DNA of 64,000 nt from JAJFFW01 sp963922595 (GCA_963922595.1 CAWUIM010000009.1:10178-74177), one strand, 5' to 3'; positions 44,217 to 54,132 are shown, counted from the stretch's first letter. The notes: generated from the sequence alone by a model not told the origin. Program-made: numbers and translations.

Positions 44217-46547
44217 CTAAGACTTCTCGATCAGGACAGGCACATTCGCGCCGCCTTCATCTCCGTCATCATCGCTCGGCGGCGCCGGGTCCGGAATATA
44301 TTCAAACGCCAGCTTGTCCTCATCGCCTTCGGACAGCGTCACCTTCACAAGCCCGCCATGTTTCAGGCCGCCGAACAGAATCTCTTCTGCAATCGGCTTC
44401 TTTATATATTCCTGAATGACGCGGGCGAGCGGGCGCGCGCCCATTTCTTCATCGAAACCGCGCTCGGCGAGCCACCGCGTCGCTTCGTCGGAAAGCTCGA
44501 ACGTCACATTTCGATCCGCAAGCTGAACTTCCAGTTGCATCACGAACTTCTCGACAATCCGGTCGATGATCACCGGTGAAAGCCCGGCGAACTGAATTGT
44601 CGCGTCGAGCCGGTTGCGGAACTCCGGCGTGAAAAGCCGCTTGATCGCTTCCTCGGACTCGTCGGCATGCTTGCCACCGGCGAAGCCGATGACGTTTTTC
44701 GCCGCATCCGCGGCCCCGGCGTTCGTTGTCATAATGATAATGACATTGCGGAAATCGATCTTCTTTCCGTTGGTGTCGGTGAGCGCACCATTGTCCATCA
44801 CCTGCAGGAGGATGTTGAAAATCTCCGGATGCGCCTTCTCGATTTCGTCAAGCAGCAACACCGAATGCGGTTGCTGGTCGATGGCGTCCGTCAACAAGCC
44901 ACCCTGATCAAAGCCCACATAGCCAGGGGGCGCGCCGATCAGACGCGAAACCGTGTGACGCTCCATATATTCAGACATATCAAAGCGAATCAGTTCAACA
45001 CCGAGCGCAAACGCTAGCTGCTTTGCGACTTCGGTTTTGCCGACGCCCGTCGGACCAGCGAAGAGATAGCTGCCGATCGGCTTGTTCGGTTCACGCAAGC
45101 CCGCCCGCGAGAGTTTGATCGCCGCGGCGACCTGGTCGATTGCATTGTCCTGGCCGAAAACGACACGCCGCAAATCTTCGCCGAGCTTCTGCAACCGCTC
45201 CGTATCCGTCTTAGAAACCGATTTCGGCGGAATGCGCGCCATCTTGGCGATGATTTCTTCGATCTGGCTCGTATCGATGACCTTCGCGCGCTGATCCTCC
45301 GGGAATAGCATTTGCCGGGCGCCCGCCTCGTCAATCACATCAATCGCCTTATCGGGAAGCTTACGGTCCGTCATATATTTCGACGACAAGTCAGCGGCGG
45401 ACTTGATGGCGTCCGGCGTATACTCGACGCGATGGTGCTCCTCGAAATAAGGCTTCAGCCCTGTCAGGATTTTCACCGTGTCGTCGACGCTCGGCTCCAC
45501 CACATCGATTTTCTGGAAGCGGCGCGCCAAGGCGCGATCTTTTTCGAAGTGCTGGCGATATTCTTTATACGTCGTCGATCCCATGCAACGCAGGGCGCCG
45601 GACTGCAGCGCCGGCTTCAAGAGGTTAGACGCGTCCATGGCGCCGCCTGATGTGGCGCCGGCGCCGATCACGGTGTGGATTTCGTCAATGAACAGGATCG
45701 CGTCTTCATGCTCTTCCAGTTCCTTCAGAACGCTCTTGATGCGCTCTTCAAAGTCGCCGCGATAGCGCGTGCCCGCGAGGAGCGCGCCCATATCGAGTGC
45801 GTAAATCGTCGATTCGCTCAAAACGGCGGGAACATCTTCGTCGACAATCTTCCGCGCAAGGCCTTCGGCGATGGCGGTCTTGCCGACGCCGGGATCGCCC
45901 ACCAGCAACGGATTGTTCTTCCGCCGACGGCACAGGATCTGAATCGAGCGCTCGATCTCCGCTTCCCGGCCGATCAGTGGATCAATTTTGCCGCGGCGCG
46001 CCTTGTCGTTGAGATCGACGCAATAAGCCGACAGCGCATCTTCATTTTGCTTGCCCGGCTCGGCTTCTTCGCCGGCGCCGCGCGGCGGGCGCTGGGATCC
46101 TTCGCCCGGGCGTTTGGCGAGCCCATGAGAAATATAATTCACCGCATCAAAACGCGTCATGTCCTGCTTCTGAAGGAAATGCGCAGCGTTCGATTCGCGC
46201 TCGGCAAAGAGCGCCACGAGAACATTCGCGCCGGTGACCTCTTCGCGCCCGGAAGACTGAACATGAATAACGGCGCGCTGGATCACGCGTTGAAAACTCG
46301 TGGTCGGCTTTGACTGCTCGCCGCTGTCGGTGATCAGATTACTGAGATTATTTTCGATAAATTCGTATAGGTCTTTTTTGAGATCATCGATGTCCACATT
46401 GCACGCACGCATCACTGCGGCCGCGTCCTGATCGTCCGTCAGCGCCAACAGCAAATGCTCGAGCGTCGCGAGCTCGTGTTCGTGTTCGGTCGCGATGCTG
46501 ATCGCGCGGTGCAAAGCGTCGTCTAAATTCCGGCTAAAACTCGCCAC
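44217..46547 (-). CDS. clpA: ATP-dependent Clp protease ATP-binding subunit ClpA
   Basis: A 776-residue AAA+ unfoldase with two ATPase modules. The N-domain (residues 1-145) binds ClpS. D1 has Walker A GDPGVGKTAIAEGLA and Walker B LFIDEIHTVIGAG; D2 has Walker A GPTGVGKTEVAKQLA and sensor/arginine motifs. A ClpP-docking IGF loop is present (NVIGFAGG). It feeds substrates to ClpP. It lies 3 bases downstream of clpS in the conserved clpS-clpA operon; clpP is not in view. Confidence 0.98.
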   Translation of the reverse strand: MASFSRNLDDALHRAISIATEHEHELATLEHLLLALTDDQDAAAVMRACNVDIDDLKKDLYEFIENNLSNLITDSGEQSKPTTSFQRVIQRAVIHVQSSGREEVTGANVLVALFAERESNAAHFLQKQDMTRFDAVNYISHGLAKRPGEGSQRPPRGAGEEAEPGKQNEDALSAYCVDLNDKARRGKIDPLIGREAEIERSIQILCRRRKNNPLLVGDPGVGKTAIAEGLARKIVDEDVPAVLSESTIYALDMGALLAGTRYRGDFEERIKSVLKELEEHEDAILFIDEIHTVIGAGATSGGAMDASNLLKPALQSGALRCMGSTTYKEYRQHFEKDRALARRFQKIDVVEPSVDDTVKILTGLKPYFEEHHRVEYTPDAIKSAADLSSKYMTDRKLPDKAIDVIDEAGARQMLFPEDQRAKVIDTSQIEEIIAKMARIPPKSVSKTDTERLQKLGEDLRRVVFGQDNAIDQVAAAIKLSRAGLREPNKPIGSYLFAGPTGVGKTEVAKQLAFALGVELIRFDMSEYMERHTVSRLIGAPPGYVGFDQGGLLTDAIDQQPHSVLLLDEIEKAHPEIFNILLQVMDNGALTDTNGKKIDFRNVIIIMTTNAGAADAAKNVIGFAGGKHADESEEAIKRLFTPEFRNRLDATIQFAGLSPVIIDRIVEKFVMQLEVQLADRNVTFELSDEATRWLAERGFDEEMGARPLARVIQEYIKKPIAEEILFGGLKHGGLVKVTLSEGDEDKLAFEYIPDPAPPSDDDGDEGGANVPVLIEKS

Positions 46548-46550
46548 TGA

Positions 46551-46889
46551 CTACTCCCGTTCCATTGTACATTGCAGCGGATGCTGGTTGCGGCGCGACA
46601 ATTCCATCACTTGCGCCACCTTGGTTTCCGCCACTTCGTAAGTATAAACCCCACAAATACCGACGCCGTTCTGGTGCACGTGCAGCATCACCTGCACGGC
46701 CTCTTCCGGGCTCTTCTTAAAGATCGCCTGCAACAGCCAGACGACAAATTCCTGCGGCGTATAATCGTCGTTCAACAAAATGACTTTGTAGAGCGACGGT
46801 CGCTTCGTCTTCGGCTCCGGCTTGGTGACGACGCCGACATCGACGCCGGGTCCCGCTGGGCCCTGTTCATTGTCTTGTTCGTCAGACAT
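46551..46889 (-). CDS. clpS: ATP-dependent Clp protease adaptor ClpS
   Basis: A 112-residue N-recognin adaptor that delivers N-end-rule substrates to ClpA. The flexible acidic N-terminus is followed by the ClpS core: YKVILLNDDYTPQEFVVWLLQ (substrate pocket), FKKSPEEAVQVMLHVHQNGVGICGVYTYEVAETKVAQV. AAAGG precedes the ATG at 46889; further upstream ATGs are less likely. Confidence 0.97.
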   Translation of the reverse strand: MSDEQDNEQGPAGPGVDVGVVTKPEPKTKRPSLYKVILLNDDYTPQEFVVWLLQAIFKKSPEEAVQVMLHVHQNGVGICGVYTYEVAETKVAQVMELSRRNQHPLQCTMERE

Positions 46890-47026
46890 AGAACCTTTCA
46901 TATCATGTTTGAGGCGATCCCGGCAGGATGGCCGGCTCCGGCGCCGCATTCGACACTATTAAATATGTATCCGTTTATGGTTGAAAAGATGGAAACCCAT
47001 CAACCAAGACAATTTTGAACACAAAA

Positions 47027-47051
47027 AAAGGCCCGGTCTCCCGGGCCTTTT
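47027..47051 (-). terminator. Intrinsic terminator after the phasin gene
   Basis: AAAGGCCCGG (47027-47036) pairs with CCGGGCCTTT (47041-47050) around TCTC. On the minus strand it is followed by a T7 run, 35 bases past the phasin stop. Confidence 0.88.
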
Positions 47052-47085
47052 GGGTACGCAACGATTACGCAACTAATTCAATTGG

Positions 47086-47535
47086 TTACGGGCGAAACGC
47101 CTGAACTTTTTCAACGAGTTCGCCATATTGCTCGGTCACCGGCTGGGCGGCTTCCTTCGTCAGGCTCATCCAGTGATCGGCGGCCTTGTTGAGCTGTGCG
47201 AGGTTCTTTTCAACGGCGGTGCGCACATAGTCGTTCTGGACCGACAAAGCATCCTGAATGCTTTTGGAGCCTGCGGTTGCTTTCGCAGCAGCGACGCCGT
47301 CTTCAAAGCTCTCTTTGACGAACGCAGTGTGCTCGGTGGCGGCTTTTTCAACGCCTTTCGCAAACAACCCTGCGGAATTCATCACTGCTTCCATTGAGGA
47401 CTTCTGGAACTCAACGAACGCACTCATGTTTTCAGCCGCTTTTTCATAGCCTTCTTTGAGAAATTCGGGCGTCGCCGCGGTCATTGTCTCGAAAGCTTCC
47501 GTCATCGACTCTGTTTTCTTCGCATTTGCAGCCAT
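47086..47535 (-). CDS. Phasin family protein (PHA granule-associated)
   Basis: A 149-residue, mostly helical, Ala/Glu/Lys-rich protein: ETMTAATPEFLKEGYEKAAENMSAFVEFQKSSMEAVMNSA and VQNDYVRTAVEKNLAQLNKAADHWMSLTKEAAQPV. It matches the phasin_2-type family that coats polyhydroxyalkanoate granules. A strong GAGGAGG ribosome site fixes the ATG at 47535. TGC-rich palindromes upstream could bind the PHA regulator PhaR. It is monocistronic. Confidence 0.9.
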   Translation of the reverse strand: MAANAKKTESMTEAFETMTAATPEFLKEGYEKAAENMSAFVEFQKSSMEAVMNSAGLFAKGVEKAATEHTAFVKESFEDGVAAAKATAGSKSIQDALSVQNDYVRTAVEKNLAQLNKAADHWMSLTKEAAQPVTEQYGELVEKVQAFRP

Positions 47536-47595
47536 GATTTTCCTCCTCAGAAATTCCTGCATGGCAGAACCCGCCAAAATGGCCCGTTTCTGCCT

Positions 47596-47659
47596 TTGTG
47601 CAATGCAACATAATGGGCTCGCCGCCAGTGTCAACCAATTTTTTGTGCGCCGCACAAAA
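47596..47659. promoter_or_regulatory. Two TGC-rich palindromes, candidate PhaR operators
   Basis: TTGTGCAATGCAA at 47596-47608 and TTTTGTGC-GCC-GCACAAAA at 47641-47659 lie about 60-125 bases before the phasin ATG. PhaR regulators of PHA metabolism are known to bind TGC-containing palindromes near phasin genes. No phaR gene is in the window, so this is inference from motif and position. Confidence 0.45.
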
Positions 47660-47716
47660 TTTTTGATCTCACCTGATCGATCATTCGTAATAGTGAGCGA
47701 GGTCGTTAGGATTGAC

Positions 47717-47728
47717 TAACCATGGTTA
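47717..47728. promoter_or_regulatory. Perfect palindrome TAACCATGGTTA
   Basis: A 12-bp perfect palindrome made of two inverted GGTTA half-sites, 170 bases before the DD-carboxypeptidase start. The half-sites resemble CtrA halves (TTAAC) but not at the N7 direct spacing. Its function is unknown. Confidence 0.3.
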
Positions 47729-47897
47729 ACGGAGCGTTTACCCTCTCCCGTCATGATTCGCAGGTCGGTCGAGAACGGCACGGCGTTTGCTGACCTGAGG
47801 TAGGCGTATCTTTGCCGCAGGCTGTCATGCGCCAATTTTCAGGGGTGGCGCTGTCAGGCATATTGCAAAGCGCGCACAGATCAGCGAGGCTTGCGCT

Positions 47898-49298
47898 ATG
47901 CATAGAGTGTTGCGTTCTTTTCTATTTGTTGCGTCTATTGCATGCGCCGCGGCGGCTTTCGCCCCGGCCGCGCACGCCAACTCAAAATACGCCGCCTATG
48001 TGGTTCACGCTCACTCCGGCGACGTTCTTTTCGACCGCTACAGCAACCATCGCCGCTACCCCGCATCGTTAACCAAAATGATGACGCTTTACCTCCTGTT
48101 CGATGAGCTGGAGGCGGGCCGGCTGACCATGGACAGCAAACTCAAAGTGTCCGCACAAGCCGCCGGGCAACCGCCGTCGAAACTGGGTGTCAAAAAGGGA
48201 AGCACCATCACTGTGCGGACGGCGATCGACGCGCTCATCGTCAAGTCGGCGAACGACGTGGCGGTCGTGGTGGCGGAATCGATCTCAGGGTCGGAATGGC
48301 GCTTTGCGCAAAAGATGACGCAAAAAGCCCGCAAGCTCGGCATGCGCCGGACGACCTTCCGCAATGCATCGGGCCTGCCGAACCGCAAACAGGTCACCAC
48401 GGCGCGCGACATGGCGACGCTCGGTCGGCGCCTGATGCAAGATCATCCGGATTATTGGCATCATTTTTCGACAAAACGCTTCACCTGGAACGGCCGCACC
48501 TACCGCACCCACAATGCGCTGGTCCGCAGCTTCGAAGGCGCTGACGGTCTGAAGACGGGATATACGCGGCGCTCGGGCTACAATCTCGCGACGACAGCCA
48601 AACGCGACGGTCAGCACCTGATCGGCATCGTGCTCGGCGGACGCTCCGGGCGCACCCGTGACGCGCATATGCGAAAAATCCTGGCTGATGGCTTTTCCGC
48701 CATCAAGAGAAAACCAGCGCTCATCGCCGCTCTGCATCGCGAGCGGCCAGCGCCGCGCATGAAGCCGACGCTCATGGCCAAGCTAGAACAGGAAATGAAG
48801 GCGCCGACGCTTGCGCAAAATAAAGAGCTGAAGAGCGAAATCATTACAGCGGCAGCGCAATTCGGGCCGCCCCCGTCAACAGCCGACGCTTTCAATATCG
48901 ACGAGATTGGCGCGCTGATTTCGGCGTCGTCATCCAATGGCGCAGAAGTGCCGGACGAACTCAATGAATTCGAACGCACACGGCTCGCGGCCTTATCGCC
49001 AATCGACGAGGTTATCGGCCAAGGCGATGTGGAGCCGGACCTCGCATGGAGCGTTCAGATCGGCGCTTATTCGACAAAAGATTTGGCGCAGAAGGAACTT
49101 GAAGCGGCGGCCATCGCCGGGGAACTGGTCGATCGCATGCGCGCCGTGCAACCGATGGCCGGACCCGACGGCGGATCGCTCTATCGCGCCCGCTTCACAG
49201 CGCTCACCGAATCGGAAGCAAGCGAGACCTGCGAAATGCTTCGCAAACGGTCGATCAATTGCTTTTCCGTGTTCGATTACACGCCCGAGCAACAGTAA
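47898..49298 (+). CDS. D-alanyl-D-alanine carboxypeptidase with C-terminal SPOR domain
   Basis: A 466-residue low-molecular-weight penicillin-binding protein. The signal peptide ends at about residue 28. The serine active site is SLTK (57-60), the second motif SAN (117-119) and the third KTG (219-221). A linker is followed by a SPOR domain at about 385-460 (WSVQIGAYSTKDLAQKELE ... YRARFTALTESEASETCEML). It trims peptidoglycan stem peptides; the SPOR domain would target it to denuded glycan at division sites. It is a single gene upstream of acs. Confidence 0.95.
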   Translation: MHRVLRSFLFVASIACAAAAFAPAAHANSKYAAYVVHAHSGDVLFDRYSNHRRYPASLTKMMTLYLLFDELEAGRLTMDSKLKVSAQAAGQPPSKLGVKKGSTITVRTAIDALIVKSANDVAVVVAESISGSEWRFAQKMTQKARKLGMRRTTFRNASGLPNRKQVTTARDMATLGRRLMQDHPDYWHHFSTKRFTWNGRTYRTHNALVRSFEGADGLKTGYTRRSGYNLATTAKRDGQHLIGIVLGGRSGRTRDAHMRKILADGFSAIKRKPALIAALHRERPAPRMKPTLMAKLEQEMKAPTLAQNKELKSEIITAAAQFGPPPSTADAFNIDEIGALISASSSNGAEVPDELNEFERTRLAALSPIDEVIGQGDVEPDLAWSVQIGAYSTKDLAQKELEAAAIAGELVDRMRAVQPMAGPDGGSLYRARFTALTESEASETCEMLRKRSINCFSVFDYTPEQQ

Positions 49299-49390
49299 AA
49301 TCCGTCACCTTCTTTCGCTGGCGCGCGCCTTAACCTAAGGTGCCGCCAGAATTCGGCGCTGTGGATGCGGCGCACGAGAGGAGGTCCCCC

Positions 49391-51337
49391 ATGTCGACGG
49401 ATGAACTGTTTCCCGTTTCCGACGAACTTGACAAAACAGCGAGCGTGAACGCCGCCCAGGAACAGACGCTTCACGAGCGGGCGCAAAAAGACCCGAACGC
49501 GTTCTGGGCCGACGTCGCAAAACGCATCGACTGGATGAGCCCCTTCACAACGGTGAAAGACGTCTCTTACGCCGCCGATGATTTGCACATCCGATGGTTT
49601 GGCGACGGTTCGCTAAACGCCTGCGTGAATTGCCTCGACCGGCATTTGCCAGAGAAAGCCAGTGACACGGCGATTATCTGGGAGGGCGATGATCCGGATA
49701 CAGATAAAAGGATCACCTACGCCGAGGCCTTTGAAGAAACCTGCCGAATGGCGAATCTCTTGAAGGCGCGGGGGGTCAAGCGCGGCGACCGGGTCGTCAT
49801 CTATATGCCCATGATCCCGGAGGCAGCTTACGCAATGCTCGCCTGCGCGCGAATCGGGGCCGTTCACTCCGTCGTCTTCGGCGGCTTTTCGCCTGACGCG
49901 CTCGGCAGCCGTATCGAGGACTGCGGCGCCGTCGCCGTCATCACCGCCGATGAAGGCGTTCGCGGCGGCAAGACCGTGCCGCTCAAAGCCAACGTCGATA
50001 AAGCGCTTGAGAAAACCGGCGGCGTGCGGCTCGTTCTGACGGTTGAACGCACGGGCGCCGACGTGGCGATGACAGCAGGCCGCGATCTCTTCTGGTTCGC
50101 AGAGGCGCGCGACGATGTTTCGCCGGAATGCCCGGCGGAGGAAATGAACGCAGAAGACCCGCTCTTTATTCTCTACACGTCCGGCTCAACCGGCAAACCG
50201 AAGGGCGTCCTGCACTCTACAGGCGGCTATCTCGTTTACGCCGCCTACACCCATGAGCTGGTCTTCGACTATCGCCCTGGAGAGATTTATTGGTGCACGG
50301 CCGATGTGGGGTGGGTCACCGGCCACAGCTATATCGTCTATGGCCCGCTTGCGAACGGCGCGGTCACGCTCATGTTCGAAGGCATTCCCACCTATCCGGA
50401 TTATTCGCGCTTCTGGCAGGTCGTCGACAAGCACAAGGTCAATATTTTCTACACGGCGCCGACGGCGATCCGGGCGCTCATGCGCGAGGATAACAGCTTC
50501 GTCACCAAGACCGATCGCTCCTCTATTCGGCTTCTCGGCACAGTGGGCGAGCCCATCAACCCGGAAGCATGGAAGTGGTATTACGGCGTCGTCGGCGATG
50601 GCCGTTGCCCGGTGGTCGACACCTGGTGGCAAACCGAAACGGGCGGGGTTCTTATATCGCCGATCCCCGGCGCCACGGACCTGAAGCCCGGCTCCGCCAC
50701 CAAACCCCTGCCTGGCGTCAAACCGGCGCTCGTCGACGCCAATGGTGAATTCCTGACCGGCGCCGCCTCAGGCAATCTTGTCATCACTGACTCCTGGCCG
50801 GGTCAGATGCGCACGGTCTATGGCGATCATCAGCGGTTTATCGACACCTATTTCAAGACATATCCGGGTCTCTATTTCACTGGCGACGGCGCGCGCCGCG
50901 ACGAGGACGGATACTACTGGATCACTGGCCGGGTTGACGATGTGATTAACGTATCCGGCCATCGTCTCGGTACGGCGGAAGTTGAAAGTGCGCTCGTCGC
51001 CCACCCCCAAGTGGCCGAAGCGGCCGTGGTCGGATATCCGCACGACATTAAAGGGCAAGGGATTTACGCCTACGTAACGACGATGGACGGCGTTGAAGGC
51101 TCGGAAGGCTTACGCGCGGATTTGGTCGATTGGGTGCGTCAGGAGATCGGCCCCATTGCAAAACCCGATCTTATCCACTTCACAAACGCCTTGCCGAAAA
51201 CGCGGTCCGGCAAAATCATGCGCCGAATCTTGCGAAAAATCGGAGAAAATGACTTCTCCAATCTCGGCGACACCTCGACGCTTGCTGAGCCTGGCGTAGT
51301 TGATGCACTGATTGAAGGGCGGCTGAATCGCGCCTGA
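49391..51337 (+). CDS. acs: Acetyl-CoA synthetase (AMP-forming)
   Basis: A 648-residue adenylate-forming enzyme that activates acetate. Motifs are YTSGSTGKPKGVLHSTGGY (ATP loop), the AMP-site VDTWWQTETGG, YFTGDGARRDEDGYYWITGRVDDVINVSGHR (hinge) and the C-terminal catalytic Lys in LPKTRSGKIMRRILRKI, the usual acetylation site. GAGGAGG at an 8-base spacing fixes the ATG at 49391. The exosortase gene follows after 19 bases, so read-through is possible. Confidence 0.98.
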   Translation: MSTDELFPVSDELDKTASVNAAQEQTLHERAQKDPNAFWADVAKRIDWMSPFTTVKDVSYAADDLHIRWFGDGSLNACVNCLDRHLPEKASDTAIIWEGDDPDTDKRITYAEAFEETCRMANLLKARGVKRGDRVVIYMPMIPEAAYAMLACARIGAVHSVVFGGFSPDALGSRIEDCGAVAVITADEGVRGGKTVPLKANVDKALEKTGGVRLVLTVERTGADVAMTAGRDLFWFAEARDDVSPECPAEEMNAEDPLFILYTSGSTGKPKGVLHSTGGYLVYAAYTHELVFDYRPGEIYWCTADVGWVTGHSYIVYGPLANGAVTLMFEGIPTYPDYSRFWQVVDKHKVNIFYTAPTAIRALMREDNSFVTKTDRSSIRLLGTVGEPINPEAWKWYYGVVGDGRCPVVDTWWQTETGGVLISPIPGATDLKPGSATKPLPGVKPALVDANGEFLTGAASGNLVITDSWPGQMRTVYGDHQRFIDTYFKTYPGLYFTGDGARRDEDGYYWITGRVDDVINVSGHRLGTAEVESALVAHPQVAEAAVVGYPHDIKGQGIYAYVTTMDGVEGSEGLRADLVDWVRQEIGPIAKPDLIHFTNALPKTRSGKIMRRILRKIGENDFSNLGDTSTLAEPGVVDALIEGRLNRA

Positions 51338-51356
51338 TGAGGCCGCGTTAGGGTTA

Positions 51357-52229
51357 ATGAGTTTGAGGCGATCGATGCTGATCGACACATTTCGCAGCCA
51401 CTCCCCGCACTATTCCTGGCGGGCCGCCATCGCGGCTTATCTCGTATGCGCATTGGGGATCTTCTTCCTGTGCCAGCCGGGGCTCAAATCAATGGCGCAC
51501 CAGTGGTTCACCTCCTCCGCATACGGTCATGGCGCGCTCGCAGCGCCGATTGCATTGGGACTCATCCTCTGGCGGCGTGACGACGTCAAAAATGAGCGCC
51601 CTGCATTGTGGCTCGCCGCTCTGCCGCTGCTCGTCGGCGCGGCGGCGCTTTACAGCCTCGGACGCGCGCTGGACGCACAGCTGGTCGAACATGTGGCGAT
51701 TGTCCTTCTACTGATCGCAAGCGCCACCTTCTGGTTTGGACTTCACATTACGCGCCTATGGGCGTTTCCGCTCCTGTTTTTGCTGTTCATGGTTCCGGCG
51801 GGCGAAAGCCTCAGCCCTTTTCTTCAAAGGCTAACCGCGCTCGCCACAACGGCGTTGCTCAACATCGGCGGTCTGTCGGCGACGCTCAACGACCTCGTCA
51901 TCGCCACGAATAGCGGACGGTTTCATATTGCAGAAGGCTGTTCGGGATTGCGCTTTCTGCTCGCAGCGCTCGTAACCGGGAGCCTCTTCAGCTATTACGC
52001 CTATGCCCGCTGGGATCATCGCCTTACATTCTTGGCCGCGGCGATCGGCATCGCATTGATAGCAAATATCTTCCGTGTCGCCCTTATCATTATGATCGCG
52101 GCGATATCCGGTCAAAATTCCCCTCTAGTTAACGACCATCTGATGGTCGGATGGGTCTTCTATGCGGCGGCCCTCACGGCGCTCGTCGCCCTCGGCATGC
52201 GTTTTCGCGCCGGGACGTCTCACGCCTGA
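51357..52229 (+). CDS. Exosortase (EpsH-type transpeptidase)
   Basis: A 290-residue membrane protein with about eight hydrophobic segments and the exosortase catalytic triad: Cys195 in EGCSGLR, Arg240 in ANIFRV, and His261 in NDHLMVGWVFY. These are the family's fingerprint. Exosortases cut and transfer proteins with PEP-CTERM-like tails during export. No fused EpsI domain is present at the C-terminus. It is followed after 3 bases by an exosortase-associated amidotransferase, so it belongs to the XrtA-type systems. No protein with a matching C-terminal signal is seen in the window. A start at the ATG at 51375 is also possible. Confidence 0.9.
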   Translation: MSLRRSMLIDTFRSHSPHYSWRAAIAAYLVCALGIFFLCQPGLKSMAHQWFTSSAYGHGALAAPIALGLILWRRDDVKNERPALWLAALPLLVGAAALYSLGRALDAQLVEHVAIVLLLIASATFWFGLHITRLWAFPLLFLLFMVPAGESLSPFLQRLTALATTALLNIGGLSATLNDLVIATNSGRFHIAEGCSGLRFLLAALVTGSLFSYYAYARWDHRLTFLAAAIGIALIANIFRVALIIMIAAISGQNSPLVNDHLMVGWVFYAAALTALVALGMRFRAGTSHA

Positions 52230-52232
52230 CGC

Positions 52233-54125
52233 ATGTGTGGGATCGCCGGCATCTTCGACCTGAAAGGCGAGCGCGACGTCGACCGCCGCGCACTCCAACG
52301 CATGACCGACGCGCTCGCCCATCGCGGCCCTGACGGCGAAGGCTTTTTCACAGCGCCAGGCATCGGCTTCGGCCATCGTCGGCTCGCGATCATCGATATT
52401 GAGGGCGGCGACCAGCCGTTTCATTCCACTTCCGGAAACAGCACCATAATTTTCAACGGCGAGATTTACAATTTTCAGGCGCTCGCCAAAGAATTGACCG
52501 CGCGCGGCGCCGCGCTGCGGACGCGTTCCGACACTGAAGTCCTAGTCGAAGGCCTCGACCGCATGGGCGCCGAATTCGTCAGCGACCTTCGCGCCATGTT
52601 TGCGTTCGCTTGGTGGAATGCACATACGAAGACGCTCACCCTCGCCCGCGATCGTCTTGGCGAGCGACCGCTCTATTACGCGGAGACGAAGGACGGCTTC
52701 TTATTATTCGCATCAGAAATCACTGCAATCGCCGCGTCCGGTCTCATCGAGTTGCGCCACTGCCCCCGCGCGATGATGGACTATTTTCATTTCGGGTATG
52801 TGCCTGACCCCAAGTCAATCTATCGGGGCGTGAAGAAACTGCCGCCAGGCGCAATGATGACGGTCCGTCGAGGTCATGATCCGGCGCTTTCGCGGTATTG
52901 GGCCCCGGCTTTCACAACTGGACAATCAAACGACTTTGACGGCGCCAGCGAAGAACTGCTTCATATCCTCGATGAAGCGGTCCGCCTACAGATGATATCG
53001 GACGTGCCGCTCGGCGCGTTTCTCTCCGGCGGCGTCGACAGCAGCGCCATCGTCGCGTCGATGGCCCAACATGCGAACGCCATCATGTCGTGCGCAATAG
53101 GCTTTGATGAGGCGAGCCACGATGAACGCCGCTTCGCGCGCGCTGTCGCTGCGCAATACAAAACCGATCACCGCGAAGAAATGGCGACCATCGACGCCGC
53201 GCAGGATATTCCTGCAGTCGCGGCCGCGTTCGGCGAACCGTTCGCTGACGCTTCCGCCCTGCCCACATTCGCCGTCTGCCGCCTCGCGCGACGCCATGTG
53301 ACGGTCGCGCTTTCCGGCGATGGCGGCGACGAAGTCTTCGCCGGATACCGCCGGTACCCGTTCTTTCTCGCGGAGGAGCGCGCTCGATCGCTGGCCCCCG
53401 CCGGTATCCGAAAGCGGACCTTCGGAGCGCTTGGCGACGCTTATCCCAAACTCGATTGGGCGCCGCGGCCTTTGCGGTTCAAGACGACGTTGCAAGCGCT
53501 CGGCGAAACCCGAGCCGGCGCCTACTTCCGCGCAACCGCGATCAATTTACCGGAGCATGTGCGTGGGTTTTTGACGCCCGACTTTATCGACAGCCTGGAA
53601 GGATACGATCCTGTCACCGTAATTGAGGAAGCAGCGGCGGACGCGCCTGACGATCCTTTGCTGTGGGCGCAACATGTGGATCTCGCCACCTGGCTGCCGG
53701 GGCGTATGCTGACGAAGGTCGATCGGACGTCCATGGCCAATTCCCTCGAAGTACGTCCGCCGCTTCTTGATCACAAGCTTGCGGAATGGGCGAACGGGCT
53801 GTCGCCTGCGTCCAAACTTGGTCCAGGCCCGGACCACAAAACCACCGGAAAGCGTATTTTGAAGGCGGCGAACCGCGCGCGCCTTGATGAGGAAATTCTC
53901 TATCGCCCGAAACAAGGGTTCGGCTTGCCGATCCGTCAGTGGCTGGAGCCAGGCGGCGCCTTGTTTAATGACTTTCTGGCGTCATCACGTTGGCGCCAAA
54001 GCGGAATCGTTAATGACGCAGCTGTCGATCGAATGGCGGCTGCGCAAAAAACAGGACGACGCGACTTCTCTCAGGCGCTTTGGACGCTAATGATGTTTGA
54101 CGCTTTTTTGGCGTTAGCACCCTAA
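52233..54125 (+). CDS. Exosortase A system-type asparagine synthase-like amidotransferase
   Basis: A 630-residue class II amidotransferase. The N-terminal glutaminase has the nucleophile Cys2 (MCGIAGIFDLKG), RLAIIDIEGGDQPF, GEIYNF and RSDTEVLVEG. The synthase domain has the ATP pyrophosphatase loop GAFLSGGVDSSAIVASMA. The start and size match the TIGR03108-type enzymes found with exosortase A and exopolysaccharide loci, which are thought to amidate a sugar or peptide. It is 3 bases from the exosortase gene and convergent with the glycosyltransferase (7-bp gap). Confidence 0.92.
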   Translation: MCGIAGIFDLKGERDVDRRALQRMTDALAHRGPDGEGFFTAPGIGFGHRRLAIIDIEGGDQPFHSTSGNSTIIFNGEIYNFQALAKELTARGAALRTRSDTEVLVEGLDRMGAEFVSDLRAMFAFAWWNAHTKTLTLARDRLGERPLYYAETKDGFLLFASEITAIAASGLIELRHCPRAMMDYFHFGYVPDPKSIYRGVKKLPPGAMMTVRRGHDPALSRYWAPAFTTGQSNDFDGASEELLHILDEAVRLQMISDVPLGAFLSGGVDSSAIVASMAQHANAIMSCAIGFDEASHDERRFARAVAAQYKTDHREEMATIDAAQDIPAVAAAFGEPFADASALPTFAVCRLARRHVTVALSGDGGDEVFAGYRRYPFFLAEERARSLAPAGIRKRTFGALGDAYPKLDWAPRPLRFKTTLQALGETRAGAYFRATAINLPEHVRGFLTPDFIDSLEGYDPVTVIEEAAADAPDDPLLWAQHVDLATWLPGRMLTKVDRTSMANSLEVRPPLLDHKLAEWANGLSPASKLGPGPDHKTTGKRILKAANRARLDEEILYRPKQGFGLPIRQWLEPGGALFNDFLASSRWRQSGIVNDAAVDRMAAAQKTGRRDFSQALWTLMMFDAFLALAP

Positions 54126-54132
54126 CCGTGTC

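Larger units (their letters stand above)
47536..47897. other. 362-bp divergent regulatory region between phasin and DD-carboxypeptidase genes
   Basis: No gene is seen. It contains the two TGC-rich palindromes near 47596 and 47641 upstream of the phasin gene and the palindrome TAACCATGGTTA at 47717-47728 on the carboxypeptidase side. The phasin side is AT-richer (ATTTTTTGTGC). Confidence 0.6.
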
